Notes: a model not told the origin generated them from the sequence alone. Shown: positions 1-8,930, numbered from the stretch's first letter. The stretch: 64,000 nucleotides of DNA from Neobacillus vireti (GCF_001026695.1 NZ_LDNB01000013.1:62001-126000), one strand, 5' to 3'. Program-made: numbers and translations.

Positions 1-794
1 ACGAATGCCGCTTTGTGCAGCTCTTTTGTATAGTATTTTGTTTCGATTTCGTGGAAGCGGTCTTCGCTTACTGCTAATGGATCATATTTTTTCGAACCGA
101 TGGTGAATGCCCAGAGGCCGCTTGGATACGTTGGGATATTGGCTACGTACAAATTGGTAATCGGGAAGATTTCCTTGACGTCGCGCTGTACGCTTCGGAT
201 TAAATCTGCCTTAAACCACGGGTTATCGGATTGAGCAACAAAGATGCCGTCTTCCTTTAACGCCTTGGAAATCCCGGCATAGAAGCCTTTGGTAAATAAG
301 TTAACAGCAGGACCAACCGGCTCCGTTGAATCGACCATAATCACATCATAGGCATTTTCGCTTTCCGCAATATGCATAAAGCCATCGCCCACCTGAACGT
401 CAACACGCTCATCGTCAAGCCAGCCGGCAATCTCAGGCAAGAATTTCTTTGAATACTCGATTACTTTGCCATCAATATCAACAAGCGTCGCTTTCTTCAC
501 GCTTGGGTGCTTTAACACTTCACGGATAACACCGCCGTCGCCGCCGCCGACAACAAGCACATTCTCAGGGTTTGGGTGCGTAAATAATGGAACGTGTGCC
601 ACCATTTCATGGTAAACAAACTCGTCTTTAACAGAAGTCATGACCATGTCATCTAATAACAGCATGTTGCCCCACTCTTCGGTTTCAATCATATCCAGCT
701 TTTGAAATTCCGTTTGCTCTGTATGTAAGGTTTTATTTACTTTCATTGTGATACCAAAGTTTTCAGTTTGCTTTTCTGTAAACCAAATTGACAT
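1..794 (-). CDS. speE: Spermidine synthase (3' end outside window)
   Basis: Transfers an aminopropyl group from decarboxylated S-adenosylmethionine to putrescine in the cytoplasm. The SAM-binding GGGDGG motif is at residues 83-88, and a catalytic-type Asp lies in [12 protein letters not shown] start at the ATG at 794 (protein begins MSIWFTEKQ), matching the MSELWYTEKQ start I recall for B. subtilis; an AAGGAAG-type ribosome site lies a few bases upstream. An ATG at 744-746 is internal. 264 residues are visible and the last few plus the stop codon lie left of base 1. In B. subtilis it also neighbours pbpG (ywhF-ywhE), here divergently. Identification is secure from near-continuous similarity. 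Confidence 0.95.
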   Translation of the reverse strand, partial: MSIWFTEKQTENFGITMKVNKTLHTEQTEFQKLDMIETEEWGNMLLLDDMVMTSVKDEFVYHEMVAHVPLFTHPNPENVLVVGGGDGGVIREVLKHPSVKKATLVDIDGKVIEYSKKFLPEIAGWLDDERVDVQVGDGFMHIAESENAYDVIMVDSTEPVGPAVNLFTKGFYAGISKALKEDGIFVAQSDNPWFKADLIRSVQRDVKEIFPITNLYVANIPTYPSGLWAFTIGSKKYDPLAVSEDRFHEIETKYYTKELHKAAF

Positions 795-847
795 CTTCAT
801 CTTCCTTCCATTTTATCCTATTTTCGGTATTGAACTTCGACTACTGT

Positions 848-996
848 CTAGCTCCAGCGCCCAGCGGCTAGTGGACTTCGCTCTTCTCCCTACTATAAGT
901 CAACATCGGATCGCTCCGCTCTCCGTGTTTCCTTTATCTCAGTCGAAGCGCTCTAGTCCATACGCCGCTAAACGGGCGCTTCCGCTTTTCTTTTTT
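848..996. repeat. Intergenic hairpin repeat element, copy 1
   Basis: It begins TAGCTCCAGCGCC and ends GGCGCTTCCGCTTTTC. The arms pair imperfectly: AGCGCCC with GGGCGCT, CAGCGGC with GCCGCT, and AGTGGACT with AGTCCA. The second copy at 7326-7452 has the same ends but a different interior, so the ends are conserved while the stem varies. It fills most of the speE-pbpG gap. It is non-coding; open frames across it are incidental. Such ends resemble dispersed repeats I have seen in Bacillaceae; the family name is unknown to me. Confidence 0.6.
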
Positions 997-1122
997 ATAC
1001 TACCCAACCTATTGAATTACAAACGGAAAAAAAAGTCTAGCAAAACTTTATGAAAACGTTTAAAAAGAGTCTATTTTTTCAATACTATTACTATCTATTT
1101 TTTTCAAAAGGGAAGAACGGGG

Positions 1123-3198
1123 GTGAACTTAGTGGAAATCATGACTGATCACGGGTTTCGGAAGACAGTTAAATATTTGCGGGCATTTATTATCATCAGT
1201 TTGATCGGCATGATCTGTATGCTCGTTCTTTTCCTTGGCATTCTTGCCTATGCAAAAATTTTAGGGGCGCCGCCGCTCGCAGTTCCGCAATCCACGCTTT
1301 TCTATGCCGATGATGGGACACTGATTGGTGAGAGTAACAGCGGTCAAAAACGCTACTGGGTCGGGCTCAAGGATATTTCACCAGATTTAGTTAATGCGAC
1401 CGTCTCGATTGAGGACAAAAGTTTTTACAGTCATCATGGTTTTGACCTTAAACGAATTGCCGGTGCTGTCCTTGCTGATATTCAAGCCTTTGCCAAGGTG
1501 CAGGGTGCCAGCACAATCACCCAGCAATATGCGCGGAATCTGTTTCTTGAACACGATAAAACGTGGAACCGCAAGCTGCACGAAGCATTTTATACCATCC
1601 GCCTTGAAATGAATTACTCGAAAAACGACATTCTTGAAGGCTATTTAAATACGATCTATTATGGCAACGGTGCGTATGGTGTCGAAGCGGCGAGTCAATA
1701 CTATTTTGGCAAAAAAGCGGCGGATTTAACCCTTGCTGAAGCAAGCATGCTGGCGGGAATTCCCAAGGGCCCCGGCCTCTACTCGCCGCTTGCCTCTATG
1801 GAAAACGCCAAACGGCGCCAGGCAATTATTTTAGCAACGATGGTGAAAAATGGCTACATCCAAACTGATACAGCAAAAACGGTGGCAGCAGAGAAGCTCA
1901 CAATAACAGGCAGCCACACGGCACAAAGGGTTAAAGTGGCCCCTTATTTTCAGGATGCCGTCAAAAATGCCTTGAAAAACCAATTACATCTTGACGACCG
2001 CACGATTGCCCTTGGCGGCTTAAAGGTGTTTACCACCCTTGACCTGAACCAACAGGAAGCCGCGGAAAGGCAAGTCCAGCAATACGTTTCCAACTCGTCG
2101 GAAATTCAGGTCGGGTTAGTCGCGATGGATCCGAAAAATGGCTATCTAAAAGCGATGGTCGGGGGACGGGACTATGAAAAAAGTCCGTTTAACCGGGCTG
2201 TGCAAGCGATAAGACAGCCGGGCTCGACCATCAAGCCGCTGCTTTATTACGCGGCGCTTGAGCAGGGATTTACACCATCGTCGACAATGCGCAGCGAGTA
2301 TACGACCTTTCATTTTGATGATGGCCAGGCCGACTATACACCGCATAACTTTAACAATAAATATGCGGACGGCGAAATAACAATGGCGCAGGCTCTCGCC
2401 GTCTCTGATAATATCTTTGCCGTCAAGACGCATTTATTTTTAGGAGAAGAGACGTTAATCGAAACAGCAAAGCGCTTTGGGCTGTCGACAAAAATGGCCC
2501 AGGTTCCGTCGCTGGCATTAGGAACCTCAGGCGTTCGCGTGATTGAAATGGCCAATGCTTACAGCCTGCTTGCCAACGGCGGGAAACGGGTTAATCCGAC
2601 CTTGATTACTCGAGTCGAGGATTATAACGGCCATGTTATTTTTGAAAAAAAACAGGAGGCCAAAAAGGTTTTAGATCCAGCCAAGGCGTTTGTGCTGACG
2701 CAAATGCTGACAGGTATTTTCGATAAAAAGCTAAACGGTTATGCCAAGGTCACCGGCAGCACGATCATCAACGATCTAACTCGGCCCTATGCTGGTAAAT
2801 CGGGATCAACGGAAACGGACAGCTGGATGATTGGCTATTCGCCGCAGCTCGTTACGGCTGTTTGGGCGGGCTATGATATCGGCAAACCGATTGAGCTGAC
2901 AGCGGAAAAGACATACGCGAAAAACATCTGGGCGGGCTTTATGGAGGAGGCGTTAGAGGGCAAGCCCGTCAAGTCTTTTACGACGCCGAAAGAGGGGGTT
3001 ATCGGCGTTTACGTTGACCCCGCGAACGGCAAGCTGGCAACAAAAGACTGCCCGGTCCGGCGCTTCACCTATTTTGTCGCCGGCACCGAACCAACGGAAT
3101 ATTGCACCGATCACCTAAAGAATGAGAATCCAGACGCGAAGAAAGAGAAGGTCAACAAAAAAGTACCATGGTATAAAAAAATTATGCCATGGAGTTAA
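1123..3198 (+). CDS. pbpG: Class A penicillin-binding protein (PBP2d-like)
   Basis: Bifunctional peptidoglycan glycosyltransferase and transpeptidase anchored by one N-terminal membrane helix (about residues 22-46). The GT51 domain (about 65-245) shows the catalytic EDKSFYSHHG, the STITQQYARN motif and EGYLNTIYYG. The penicillin-binding domain (about 330-640) has the active-site GSTIKP, the SDN motif and GKSGST in place of the more usual KTG. The listed start is GTG 1123; GTG 1132 or ATG 1141 in the same frame fit the GGGGG ribosome site about as well. In B. subtilis pbpG acts in the forespore; position next to speE supports orthology. A terminator follows at 3304. Confidence 0.9.
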   Translation: MNLVEIMTDHGFRKTVKYLRAFIIISLIGMICMLVLFLGILAYAKILGAPPLAVPQSTLFYADDGTLIGESNSGQKRYWVGLKDISPDLVNATVSIEDKSFYSHHGFDLKRIAGAVLADIQAFAKVQGASTITQQYARNLFLEHDKTWNRKLHEAFYTIRLEMNYSKNDILEGYLNTIYYGNGAYGVEAASQYYFGKKAADLTLAEASMLAGIPKGPGLYSPLASMENAKRRQAIILATMVKNGYIQTDTAKTVAAEKLTITGSHTAQRVKVAPYFQDAVKNALKNQLHLDDRTIALGGLKVFTTLDLNQQEAAERQVQQYVSNSSEIQVGLVAMDPKNGYLKAMVGGRDYEKSPFNRAVQAIRQPGSTIKPLLYYAALEQGFTPSSTMRSEYTTFHFDDGQADYTPHNFNNKYADGEITMAQALAVSDNIFAVKTHLFLGEETLIETAKRFGLSTKMAQVPSLALGTSGVRVIEMANAYSLLANGGKRVNPTLITRVEDYNGHVIFEKKQEAKKVLDPAKAFVLTQMLTGIFDKKLNGYAKVTGSTIINDLTRPYAGKSGSTETDSWMIGYSPQLVTAVWAGYDIGKPIELTAEKTYAKNIWAGFMEEALEGKPVKSFTTPKEGVIGVYVDPANGKLATKDCPVRRFTYFVAGTEPTEYCTDHLKNENPDAKKEKVNKKVPWYKKIMPWS

Positions 3199-3207
3199 TA
3201 TGCTAAA

Positions 3208-3303
3208 GAAAACTCGCCGATTGGCGAGCCGTTAGGCGAAGACAGAGGCGTAGTTGCACTTATGCCTGATAGGAAAGTTATACTTTCCTATCGGCTAAAA
3301 TAG
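3208..3303. repeat. Cluster of hairpins after pbpG
   Basis: Two stems precede the terminator: CTCGCC-GATT-GGCGAG and GATAGGAAAG-TTATA-CTTTCCTATC, separated by a GC-rich linker (AGACAGAGGCGTAGTTGCAC). The first stem resembles a CGCCAATTGGCG palindrome at 17494-17511 upstream of moeB. This may be a dispersed intergenic repeat rather than a pbpG-specific structure. Confidence 0.4.
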
Positions 3304-3340
3304 AAAAGCTCCAGAGAATTTCCCCGGAGCTTTTCTTGTC
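3304..3340 (+). terminator. Rho-independent terminator of pbpG
   Basis: AAAAGCTCC (3304-3312) pairs with GGAGCTTTT (3326-3334), followed by a short T-rich run. Confidence 0.75.
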
Positions 3341-3476
3341 CTAGTTTTACGTGTGTTCACACATTGCTAATAATACTATCTATTTTTCAAAAAAACCATA
3401 AGTAATTATTCGCTTTCTTAAAAAGATTGGAAAATGCCCAGCGCAAGCAGCCTAGGACCTCGAGCTATTTTCCCTA

Positions 3477-3986
3477 TTACTCTGCCAATAATCCTTTTTT
3501 CAGTTCATCATTAGAATTATTCCACAATACCTCATTATGCCCGCGGAGGAAATCGGCCAGCACTTGCTTCGACTTCACATCCATATCGTCGACAATAATA
3601 TGGCGCTTTAACGACTTATCCATCCGGTTTACATGCTCCGGCAGCGATTTGTAACCGCGGCGGATTTCCCGGTCCACGGTCATGTAGCAGGCGGTCACAC
3701 CGGCATAATACGGTCCTTCCGGTTTGCGGTCAATTGTCACCCACACAAGCCAATACGGTTTCCCGTTCGGCACTTCTTCTTTCGTTTTTAAAAACTTGAT
3801 CCCTTTTTCGACGACACTGCGGGCGTGCATGGCGCCGACATCGATTTCGGCAGTGCCTTCGTCGACATCAATAATAACCGGCGAGACATTATCAAGACTT
3901 AATGCCCCCTTGCCATAGCCCTTATGCCCGTCTGTCGGGTCACTTTTGATAATATTAAAAGCTAGCTTCTTCTTATTTTCATCCAT
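3477..3986 (-). CDS. ywhD: YwhD family protein
   Basis: A 169-residue soluble protein matching the conserved Bacillus YwhD family, whose function is not known. No signal peptide or membrane segment is visible. It starts with ATG behind AAAGGAGG. It lies 18 bases downstream of the M50-type protease gene ywhC on the same strand, so the two are probably cotranscribed, as in B. subtilis. An imperfect GGAAAAT/ATTTTCC stem just past the stop codon (about 3430-3474) could terminate it. Confidence 0.85.
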   Translation of the reverse strand: MDENKKKLAFNIIKSDPTDGHKGYGKGALSLDNVSPVIIDVDEGTAEIDVGAMHARSVVEKGIKFLKTKEEVPNGKPYWLVWVTIDRKPEGPYYAGVTACYMTVDREIRRGYKSLPEHVNRMDKSLKRHIIVDDMDVKSKQVLADFLRGHNEVLWNNSNDELKKGLLAE

Positions 3987-4004
3987 CGCTGGTGCAGGCC
4001 TCCT

Positions 4005-4658
4005 TTATAAAAATAATCCCTTGATGAAAGAACCAAGGACATTCCACACCCAGGGAACGATTAGTTGAAAGAGTGGCTGAATCGTAACCCGATTCAATGG
4101 TTCAATCAGGACTAGAATCAAGAAAATTAACATTCCATATTGTTCATATTGTGTCATTTTTGCCCTAAGATGATTAGGGGCCAGATCCTCGAGAATCCGG
4201 TACCCGTCAAGCGGCGGGAGTGGCAATAGGTTAAAAACGAATAAGACGATGTTGAGCTGGGTAAATATATCTAGAAAATGATAAAAATTGACCGATTGCA
4301 ATATTCCAAATCGGCCAAACCCGAAGGCGATGAGAAAACCAATTGCCGCTAACACCAAATTGGCAAGCGGTCCTGCCACCGATACAAGAATGCTCGCAAG
4401 GCGCGGTCTCTTAAAAAAGAAACGATTGACCGGTACCGGGCGAGCCCAGCCAAAGCCAGCGATTAGTATTAAGATGGTTCCGAACGGGTCAAGATGTTTT
4501 ATTGGATTCAACGTCAGCCGGCCTTGGTTTTTCGCTGTCATGTCGCCGAATTTATAGGCAACATAGGCATGGGCAAGTTCGTGAAACGTAAACGCAAAGA
4601 TCAGCGTAATCGCTACGTAGGGAATCTCCTGCAGCGGATAGGCAAGAAATCGTTCCAA
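4005..4658 (-). CDS. ywhC: Membrane zinc metalloprotease, M50/site-2 protease family
   Basis: A 217-residue polytopic membrane protein (about five helices). The zinc site is HELAH at residues 26-30 inside the first helix; the third ligand should be the Asp of PPLDGYRIL near residue 130. NPIKHLDPFG is the family loop motif. The start is TTG at 4658, placed by an AAGGAG site eight bases upstream; no better start exists. The substrate is unknown. It heads the ywhC-ywhD pair. Confidence 0.88.
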   Translation of the reverse strand: MERFLAYPLQEIPYVAITLIFAFTFHELAHAYVAYKFGDMTAKNQGRLTLNPIKHLDPFGTILILIAGFGWARPVPVNRFFFKRPRLASILVSVAGPLANLVLAAIGFLIAFGFGRFGILQSVNFYHFLDIFTQLNIVLFVFNLLPLPPLDGYRILEDLAPNHLRAKMTQYEQYGMLIFLILVLIEPLNRVTIQPLFQLIVPWVWNVLGSFIKGLFL

Positions 4659-4826
4659 TAGTGTTTCTCCTTCCTCATGAAAACGGCTTAGGGACCGCCA
4701 CTAGTTTTCCTTTAGTATACATGAAACGGCTTCAAAAAAGAAAAGCAAATGCGCTGACCGTGATTGCACTTTTTCCTTGTTTGTGAAAAACTACTAATAG
4801 TGACTTTTTAAAGGAGGAAACACATC

Positions 4827-5012
4827 ATGCCATATGTAACCGTAAAAATGATTGAAGGCCGTTCAGAGGAGCAAAAACGGGCGTTAGTTGAAAAGGTAAC
4901 TGCCGCAGTCAGCGAAACCACAGGCGCTCCAACAGAAAACATCACCGTCTTCATCGAAGAAATGAGCAAAAACCACTACGCCGTCGGCGGCGTCCGCGCA
5001 AGCGACAAATAA
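4827..5012 (+). CDS. ywhB: 4-oxalocrotonate tautomerase family protein
   Basis: A 61-residue member of the tautomerase superfamily. After removal of Met the N-terminal residue is Pro (MPYVTVKM), the catalytic base of the family. GRSEEQKRAL and ITVFIEEM are typical. The enzyme normally forms a hexamer; the physiological substrate in Bacillus is unknown. AAAGGAGG lies just upstream. It is divergent from ywhC and ends before a perfect 21-bp hairpin. Confidence 0.93.
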   Translation: MPYVTVKMIEGRSEEQKRALVEKVTAAVSETTGAPTENITVFIEEMSKNHYAVGGVRASDK

Positions 5013-5036
5013 AAAAAGCAGCAAGAGTGTCATTAA

Positions 5037-5085
5037 GGGTGTCAGGCACCATGTGAAAAATTCACATGGTGCCTGACACCCTTTT
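5037..5085. terminator. Perfect 21-bp hairpin built from inverted GGTGTCAGGCACC copies
   Basis: Bases 5037-5057 pair perfectly with 5061-5081 across a three-base AAA loop, followed by TTTT. Each arm contains GGTGTCAGGCACC or its complement, the same 13-mer repeated at 7531-7611. It should terminate ywhB and may also act against the converging small gene at 5094-5321. Confidence 0.75.
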
Positions 5086-5093
5086 CCATTTAC

Positions 5094-5321
5094 TCACAAA
5101 AATTTCATCTCATCTTTGGGTTGGTCCAGTTTCATTTGTTCGAGTTCGACTTTCATTTTTTCTGTTTCGATTAAGAAATTTTCATGCTTTAGTTTCTCAA
5201 GCTCCAGTTGATCTTTAATCATACCGGCTTTTAACATGGTTTGTTTCTGGAAATGGCCTGTTAAAATGGCGACAATCGGAATTCCAAAAGTCATCACAAC
5301 CGCAATTACTCCAATAATCAA
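5094..5321 (-). CDS. Small membrane protein with a C-terminal coiled coil
   Basis: A 75-residue protein with one hydrophobic helix (residues 2-22) followed by a charged heptad-rich segment (about 32-68, ELEKLKHENFLIETEKMKVE) likely to form a coiled coil. The layout recalls small stress-response membrane proteins such as PspB, but there is no clear sequence match and I do not recognise it. It lies downstream of ywgA on the same strand, separated by a terminator. Confidence 0.65.
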   Translation of the reverse strand: MIIGVIAVVMTFGIPIVAILTGHFQKQTMLKAGMIKDQLELEKLKHENFLIETEKMKVELEQMKLDQPKDEMKFL

Positions 5322-5411
5322 AGCACTCCGCCTCCCTCATTTACTCGATAGACAAATCATAGCAAATTTTCAAAAAAATGAATACAAAATTAACTGAAAA
5401 TTCCGCATTAA

Positions 5412-5447
5412 AAAACCGCCCGAATTTCTAGCTCTCCAAGCGGTTTT
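5412..5447 (-). terminator. Terminator of ywfO-ywgA
   Basis: AAAACCGC and GCGGTTTT arms. On the minus strand the stem runs into six Ts. It sits just past the ywgA stop codon. Confidence 0.75.
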
Positions 5448-5455
5448 GACAAAAC

Positions 5456-5968
5456 TTATTGAATTTTCGTTTTCAACTTCTCAATATAACAGTAGGCCTC
5501 GTCAATTTCGGCCTCGGTGTAGCGCTGGCTGCTTTTTAAGGTAAACACCTTGTTGGCAACTTCCGCTTTTGAAAGATTATCAAAATATAATACCGTCGAA
5601 ACCAGCTCAAGGAATCTAGCATTCTGCCCATTCATATCGGTCAGGCAATCCTGCAAAAACGGCATTTCCACCTCATTCAGGCTCAAAAACTCTTTTCCGG
5701 AATCCGTCAGCGTGTAGCGATATTGAAAATAGCCGCCTTTTTTCTCCTTCACTTCATCGAGAAAACCCATATTACACAGTTCCTCCACCCTAGTCGTCAA
5801 CTCCTCTGAGTACGGACCGTAAAAGTGAAACTGAAACCGCTCCTGAAACGGAAAGGCAATCTTCTTCGCAATATATATCATCTTCTGCAGCTTTTTTCTG
5901 CCGGTAATTTCACCGGACACCATAATCGCCTGCATCAGCTTCGCATGATCATTTAACACGTTCGTCAT
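5456..5968 (-). CDS. ywgA: YwgA family protein
   Basis: A 170-residue soluble protein of the Bacillus YwgA family. It has a phage-Panacea/winged-helix-like layout (KLQKMIYIAKK ... FHFYGPYSEEL), seen in small regulators and antitoxins, but no assigned function. It starts 25 bases after the ywfO stop codon, so the two form an operon as in B. subtilis. Function unknown. Confidence 0.82.
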   Translation of the reverse strand: MTNVLNDHAKLMQAIMVSGEITGRKKLQKMIYIAKKIAFPFQERFQFHFYGPYSEELTTRVEELCNMGFLDEVKEKKGGYFQYRYTLTDSGKEFLSLNEVEMPFLQDCLTDMNGQNARFLELVSTVLYFDNLSKAEVANKVFTLKSSQRYTEAEIDEAYCYIEKLKTKIQ

Positions 5969-5993
5969 CTCCTACTCCATCTATAACCAATTC

Positions 5994-7295
5994 TTATTCT
6001 ATCTCTAAAAGTGCCCGTATTTGTTTTTTTACGTTCTTTTTAGTCGAGTCATCCCGAAGGAAATCGGCCGGGTAATAAAGCTTATGATCGGTTCTTCTTT
6101 TTCCAGAAATAGCATCCACTATCTCCGACTCCCGCGATAACTCTCGCAAATCACCATTTTTCATTAATAAATGAATCGGCAGCCGCTCTTCTTCCTCGCC
6201 AGGGCGGTAAAAGTCATACGGCAAATCCGAAGACGAATCGACAACCAAATAATATTCCGGGTCAATCCCTGCTTTTTTGAATAAGGAATTTAGTTCGGCG
6301 AGCTTCTTGTATTCTTTCGCAGGATCAAATTCGGCAAACTTGAACAGATTGCGATTAACAAAGCGCCGGCAAAGGTCGCGTAAAATCGCGTCTTCTTCCT
6401 CCTGCCAAATTTGAAAATAATATAAAATAACAGATTCATCTAATTTTAAATAGTCTTCTAATGTCACCTGGCCATGAAAGATCGATGTAAAGTGGAGCGG
6501 TTCATATTTAAACGCATAGTTCTCTTCAAACAATTGCTTGGCGCGGTGAAGGATTTTCGTCAAAATCACCTCAGCGCTTCTTGATACCGGGTGGAAGTAT
6601 ACCTGCCAGTACATCTGGTAGCGGCTCATGATATAATCCTCAACCGCATGCATCCCGCTCTTTTTGATCACAACTTGGTCTTCCCGCGGCCGCATCACCC
6701 TTAGGATTCTTTCCATATCAAAATGACCGTAGCTGACACCGGTGAAATACGCATCCCGCTGCAAATAATCCATCCGATCGGCATCAATCTGGCTTGAAAT
6801 CAGGCTGATGACGAGCTTCTTTTCCGACGTTTTCGCAATCACTTCGGCTACTTTAGCAGGGAAATCAGGGCCGACCTTCAAGAGAATCTCATTTACCTCT
6901 GTTTCTCCTAAAATGATCTTCCTGGTAAAGTCCTCATGATCAAAATCAAACACCTTTTCAAAGGAATGAGAAAAGGGGCCGTGCCCGAGGTCGTGAAGCA
7001 GGGCGGCACATAGGGTCAGAAGCCGGTCATCGTCGTTCCATTCCGGCCTGCCTGCAAACACATCATCAATGATGCGGCGGACAATTTCATAAACCCCGAG
7101 CGAGTGGTTGAAGCGGCTGTGTTCCGCTCCGTGGAAGGTTAAGAAGGTCGTTCCAAGCTGTTTAATCCGGCGGAGGCGCTGAAATTCCTTCGTTCCAATT
7201 AAATCCCAAATCGCCCGGTCGCGCACATGGACATAGCGATGGACAGGGTCTTTAAATACCTTTTCTTCGATTAGTTTTTCCGCCGAATATGCCAT
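5994..7295 (-). CDS. ywfO: HD-domain phosphohydrolase (dNTPase-like)
   Basis: A 433-residue cytoplasmic protein of the HD superfamily. The metal ligands are visible: His in AEHSRFNHSLGV, the HD pair in ALLHDLGHGPFSHSFE (about residues 110-125), and the later Asp in SSQIDADRMDYLQRD. Relatives are dGTP/dNTP triphosphohydrolases or SAMHD1-like enzymes, so a role in nucleotide pool control is likely; the substrate is unproven. It starts at ATG 7295 and is the first gene of a pair with ywgA. Confidence 0.88.
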   Translation of the reverse strand: MAYSAEKLIEEKVFKDPVHRYVHVRDRAIWDLIGTKEFQRLRRIKQLGTTFLTFHGAEHSRFNHSLGVYEIVRRIIDDVFAGRPEWNDDDRLLTLCAALLHDLGHGPFSHSFEKVFDFDHEDFTRKIILGETEVNEILLKVGPDFPAKVAEVIAKTSEKKLVISLISSQIDADRMDYLQRDAYFTGVSYGHFDMERILRVMRPREDQVVIKKSGMHAVEDYIMSRYQMYWQVYFHPVSRSAEVILTKILHRAKQLFEENYAFKYEPLHFTSIFHGQVTLEDYLKLDESVILYYFQIWQEEEDAILRDLCRRFVNRNLFKFAEFDPAKEYKKLAELNSLFKKAGIDPEYYLVVDSSSDLPYDFYRPGEEEERLPIHLLMKNGDLRELSRESEIVDAISGKRRTDHKLYYPADFLRDDSTKKNVKKQIRALLEIE

Positions 7296-7325
7296 TGGTT
7301 TCCCTCTTCCTCATATACTTGCTTG

Positions 7326-7452
7326 GCTAGCTCCAGCGCCTAGCCCCTCGAGGTCACAAGCCAATCCGGCCAAAAGGTTAAAAAGCAACCTTTCGTCCGG
7401 CTCGTCTTGCGCTGGTCGGGGCTGAGCAAGGCGCTTCCGCTTTTCTTGCTCC
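7326..7452. repeat. Intergenic hairpin repeat element, copy 2
   Basis: Same ends as 848-996 (TAGCTCCAGCGCC ... AAGGCGCTTCCGCTTTTC). Outer arms are AGCGCCTAGCCCC and GGGGCTGAGCAAGGCGCT; inner arms are CCGGCCAAAAGGTT and AACCTTTCGTCCGG. It lies upstream of ywfO. The rest of the 7296-7658 gap holds the GTGTCAGGCACC triplet. Confidence 0.6.
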
Positions 7453-7530
7453 TATTATATCCTAAAATCCACCTATTTTTCAGCAAAATTCCGCAGGATT
7501 TTTCGACAACCTGCTTTCGGTGTCCCTTTT

Positions 7531-7611
7531 GATGTCAGGCACCGAATTCCAATAAAAGGGAAATGGTGTCAGGCACCAAATCCCATAAAATGAAAAATGG
7601 TGTCAGGCACC
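7531..7611. repeat. Three GGTGTCAGGCACC copies at 34-bp spacing
   Basis: The 13-mer occurs at 7531 (GATG variant), 7565 and 7599, exactly 34 bases apart, with related spacers (AATTCC.ATAAAA). The same word forms the hairpin at 5037-5081 and a degenerate copy lies at 8136-8147. Confidence 0.8.
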
Positions 7612-7630
7612 CAGTTCCATAAAAAGTAAA

Positions 7631-7661
7631 AATCACCTAAGCTCTGAGACTAAGGTGATTA
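7631..7661 (-). terminator. Terminator overlapping the stop codon of the DUF1450 gene
   Basis: AATCACCT (7631-7638) pairs with AGGTGATT (7653-7660). The TAA stop codon at 7659-7661 lies inside the hairpin. Confidence 0.6.
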
Positions 7662-7880
7662 TTTTACCTTTTTGCTAACTTTCTCCATTAATTCCTCTTC
7701 TGTTAATGCGGCGACTGGGCGGTTATTAACGAAGGCAAAGGTTTTTTTCCGGCCGGGTCCGCAATAGGACTGGCAGCCAATCTTGATGTCGGCGTCCGGA
7801 TCGATATCTTTCAAGCGAGGGATTAATGTCTTCAAATTCACGGCCTGGCAATCATCACAAACACGAAATTCATTCGACAT
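7659..7880 (-). CDS. DUF1450 family protein
   Basis: A 73-residue protein with conserved cysteines: CDDCQAVN near the N-terminus and [12 protein letters not shown] in the middle, followed by [18 protein letters not shown]. This layout fits the DUF1450/YuzB family, thought to bind metal or an iron-sulfur cluster through its cysteines; the role is unknown. It lies between ywfO and rsfA, where B. subtilis has the small gene ywzC; I am not certain they are orthologues. Confidence 0.75.
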   Translation of the reverse strand: MSNEFRVCDDCQAVNLKTLIPRLKDIDPDADIKIGCQSYCGPGRKKTFAFVNNRPVAALTEEELMEKVSKKVK

Positions 7881-8183
7881 TCGTTACAACCCTTTCTACG
7901 TTCAATCTATTTGCTTTTATATTTATTTTATCCTACGAGGATTTTATAAACTGGTTAACCACATTGGTATTTTACATTTTCTCATTTGCCAATGCAAGTT
8001 GCAATCTTTAGCAATCGCGCCTGGGGGATATTAAATCTTTCAGTTAAAAAATCTACTATCCTTTCATTCCTTTTGGTATAAAGCTTGAAAAACTTGTCCA
8101 TGATAAGACTAGAACTTTTAAAAATCGTCAGGATCATGCCTGACACCGTTAATTGGAAATTTTATTAGGGAGTTGAAAAAAAT
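7881..8183. other. Divergent gap between the DUF1450 gene and rsfA
   Basis: It holds the rsfA promoter candidate (8076-8105) and a degenerate TGCCTGACACC repeat (8136-8147). I see nothing else. Confidence 0.5.
8076..8105 (+). promoter_or_regulatory. Possible sigma-F-type promoter of rsfA
   Basis: GTATA (8076-8080), a 15-base spacer, then GTCCATGATA (8096-8105). This partly fits the sigma-F pattern GTATA-N15-GGNNANANT. B. subtilis rsfA is transcribed in the forespore. Two consensus bases are missing, so this is tentative. Confidence 0.35.
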
Positions 8184-8930
8184 ATGAAAGTTCGTCAAGA
8201 TGCATGGACAGATGAGAATGATCTGCTTTTGGCCGAAACTGTGCTCAGACATGTCAGAGAAGGCAGTACACAGCTGAATGCCTTTGAAGAGGTGGGGGAT
8301 AAGCTGAATCGGACCTCCGCGGCCTGCGGCTTCAGATGGAACGCCGTCGTTCGTCACCGCTATGAAAAAGCATTACAGTTAGCCAAAAAGCAGCGGAAAC
8401 AAAGACAAAGAGTTTTAGGCAAAGACCAGGGCGGCAAGAAAAAGCTGCTGTACAGTCCGCCGGTAACCGCTTCCGTATCAGAGGAACTGGAAACATTACC
8501 GCTGCCAGCCGAAATGCCGCTCGAAACTGCTGTTGAAGTGCCGGAAATGGCCGTCGAGTTTGCCGCTGAAACATTTGTAAAACCAGCCGTAACACAGACA
8601 TACCGACAGCCGGCAACAACAGGACTCTCGCTCGATTCAGTCATTAGTTATTTGCAAAACTTTCATCATGCCAATCTGCAAAATGAAGCATTAAAAAGTG
8701 AGAATGAAAGATTGAAACGAGAAATGGCAGAGCTAAGAAAGCAAAATGAGGAAATGACGGCAAAGATTGCCGGCCTCGAGCAGAATTCCGAAACCATTCA
8801 GGAAGACTACGAGACACTTATGAAAATCATGAACCGGGCAAGAAAGCTTGTTTTATTTGAAGAAGAAGAAAGACCCGCGACCAAATTCAAAATGGACCGC
8901 AATGGGAACCTAGAGAAAGTCGCCGAATAA
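8184..8930 (+). CDS. rsfA: Prespore-specific transcriptional regulator RsfA
   Basis: A 248-residue DNA-binding regulator of forespore transcription. The Myb/SANT-like N-terminus (residues 1-65: [20 protein letters not shown] ... [13 protein letters not shown]) closely matches RsfA. A basic stretch (KKQRKQRQR) follows. Then comes a Pro/Glu-rich linker and a long coiled coil (about 165-222). ATG start. It is part of the conserved ywf gene order and converges on lipL across a terminator. Confidence 0.9.
   Translation: MKVRQDAWTDENDLLLAETVLRHVREGSTQLNAFEEVGDKLNRTSAACGFRWNAVVRHRYEKALQLAKKQRKQRQRVLGKDQGGKKKLLYSPPVTASVSEELETLPLPAEMPLETAVEVPEMAVEFAAETFVKPAVTQTYRQPATTGLSLDSVISYLQNFHHANLQNEALKSENERLKREMAELRKQNEEMTAKIAGLEQNSETIQEDYETLMKIMNRARKLVLFEEEERPATKFKMDRNGNLEKVAE

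Noticed and set aside
748..1053. 101-codon ORF upstream of pbpG
   Set aside because: It runs antisense over the speE start and through the repeat element; no family similarity.
1051..1064. cre site before pbpG (TGAAAACGTTTAAA)
   Set aside because: One mismatch only, but the sequence is AT-rich and pbpG is not a carbon-regulated gene; likely chance.
3208..3340. Lysine (L-box) riboswitch
   Set aside because: AGAGGCG-like words are present but the required order of stems is not, and the region lies 3' of pbpG with no downstream lysine gene.
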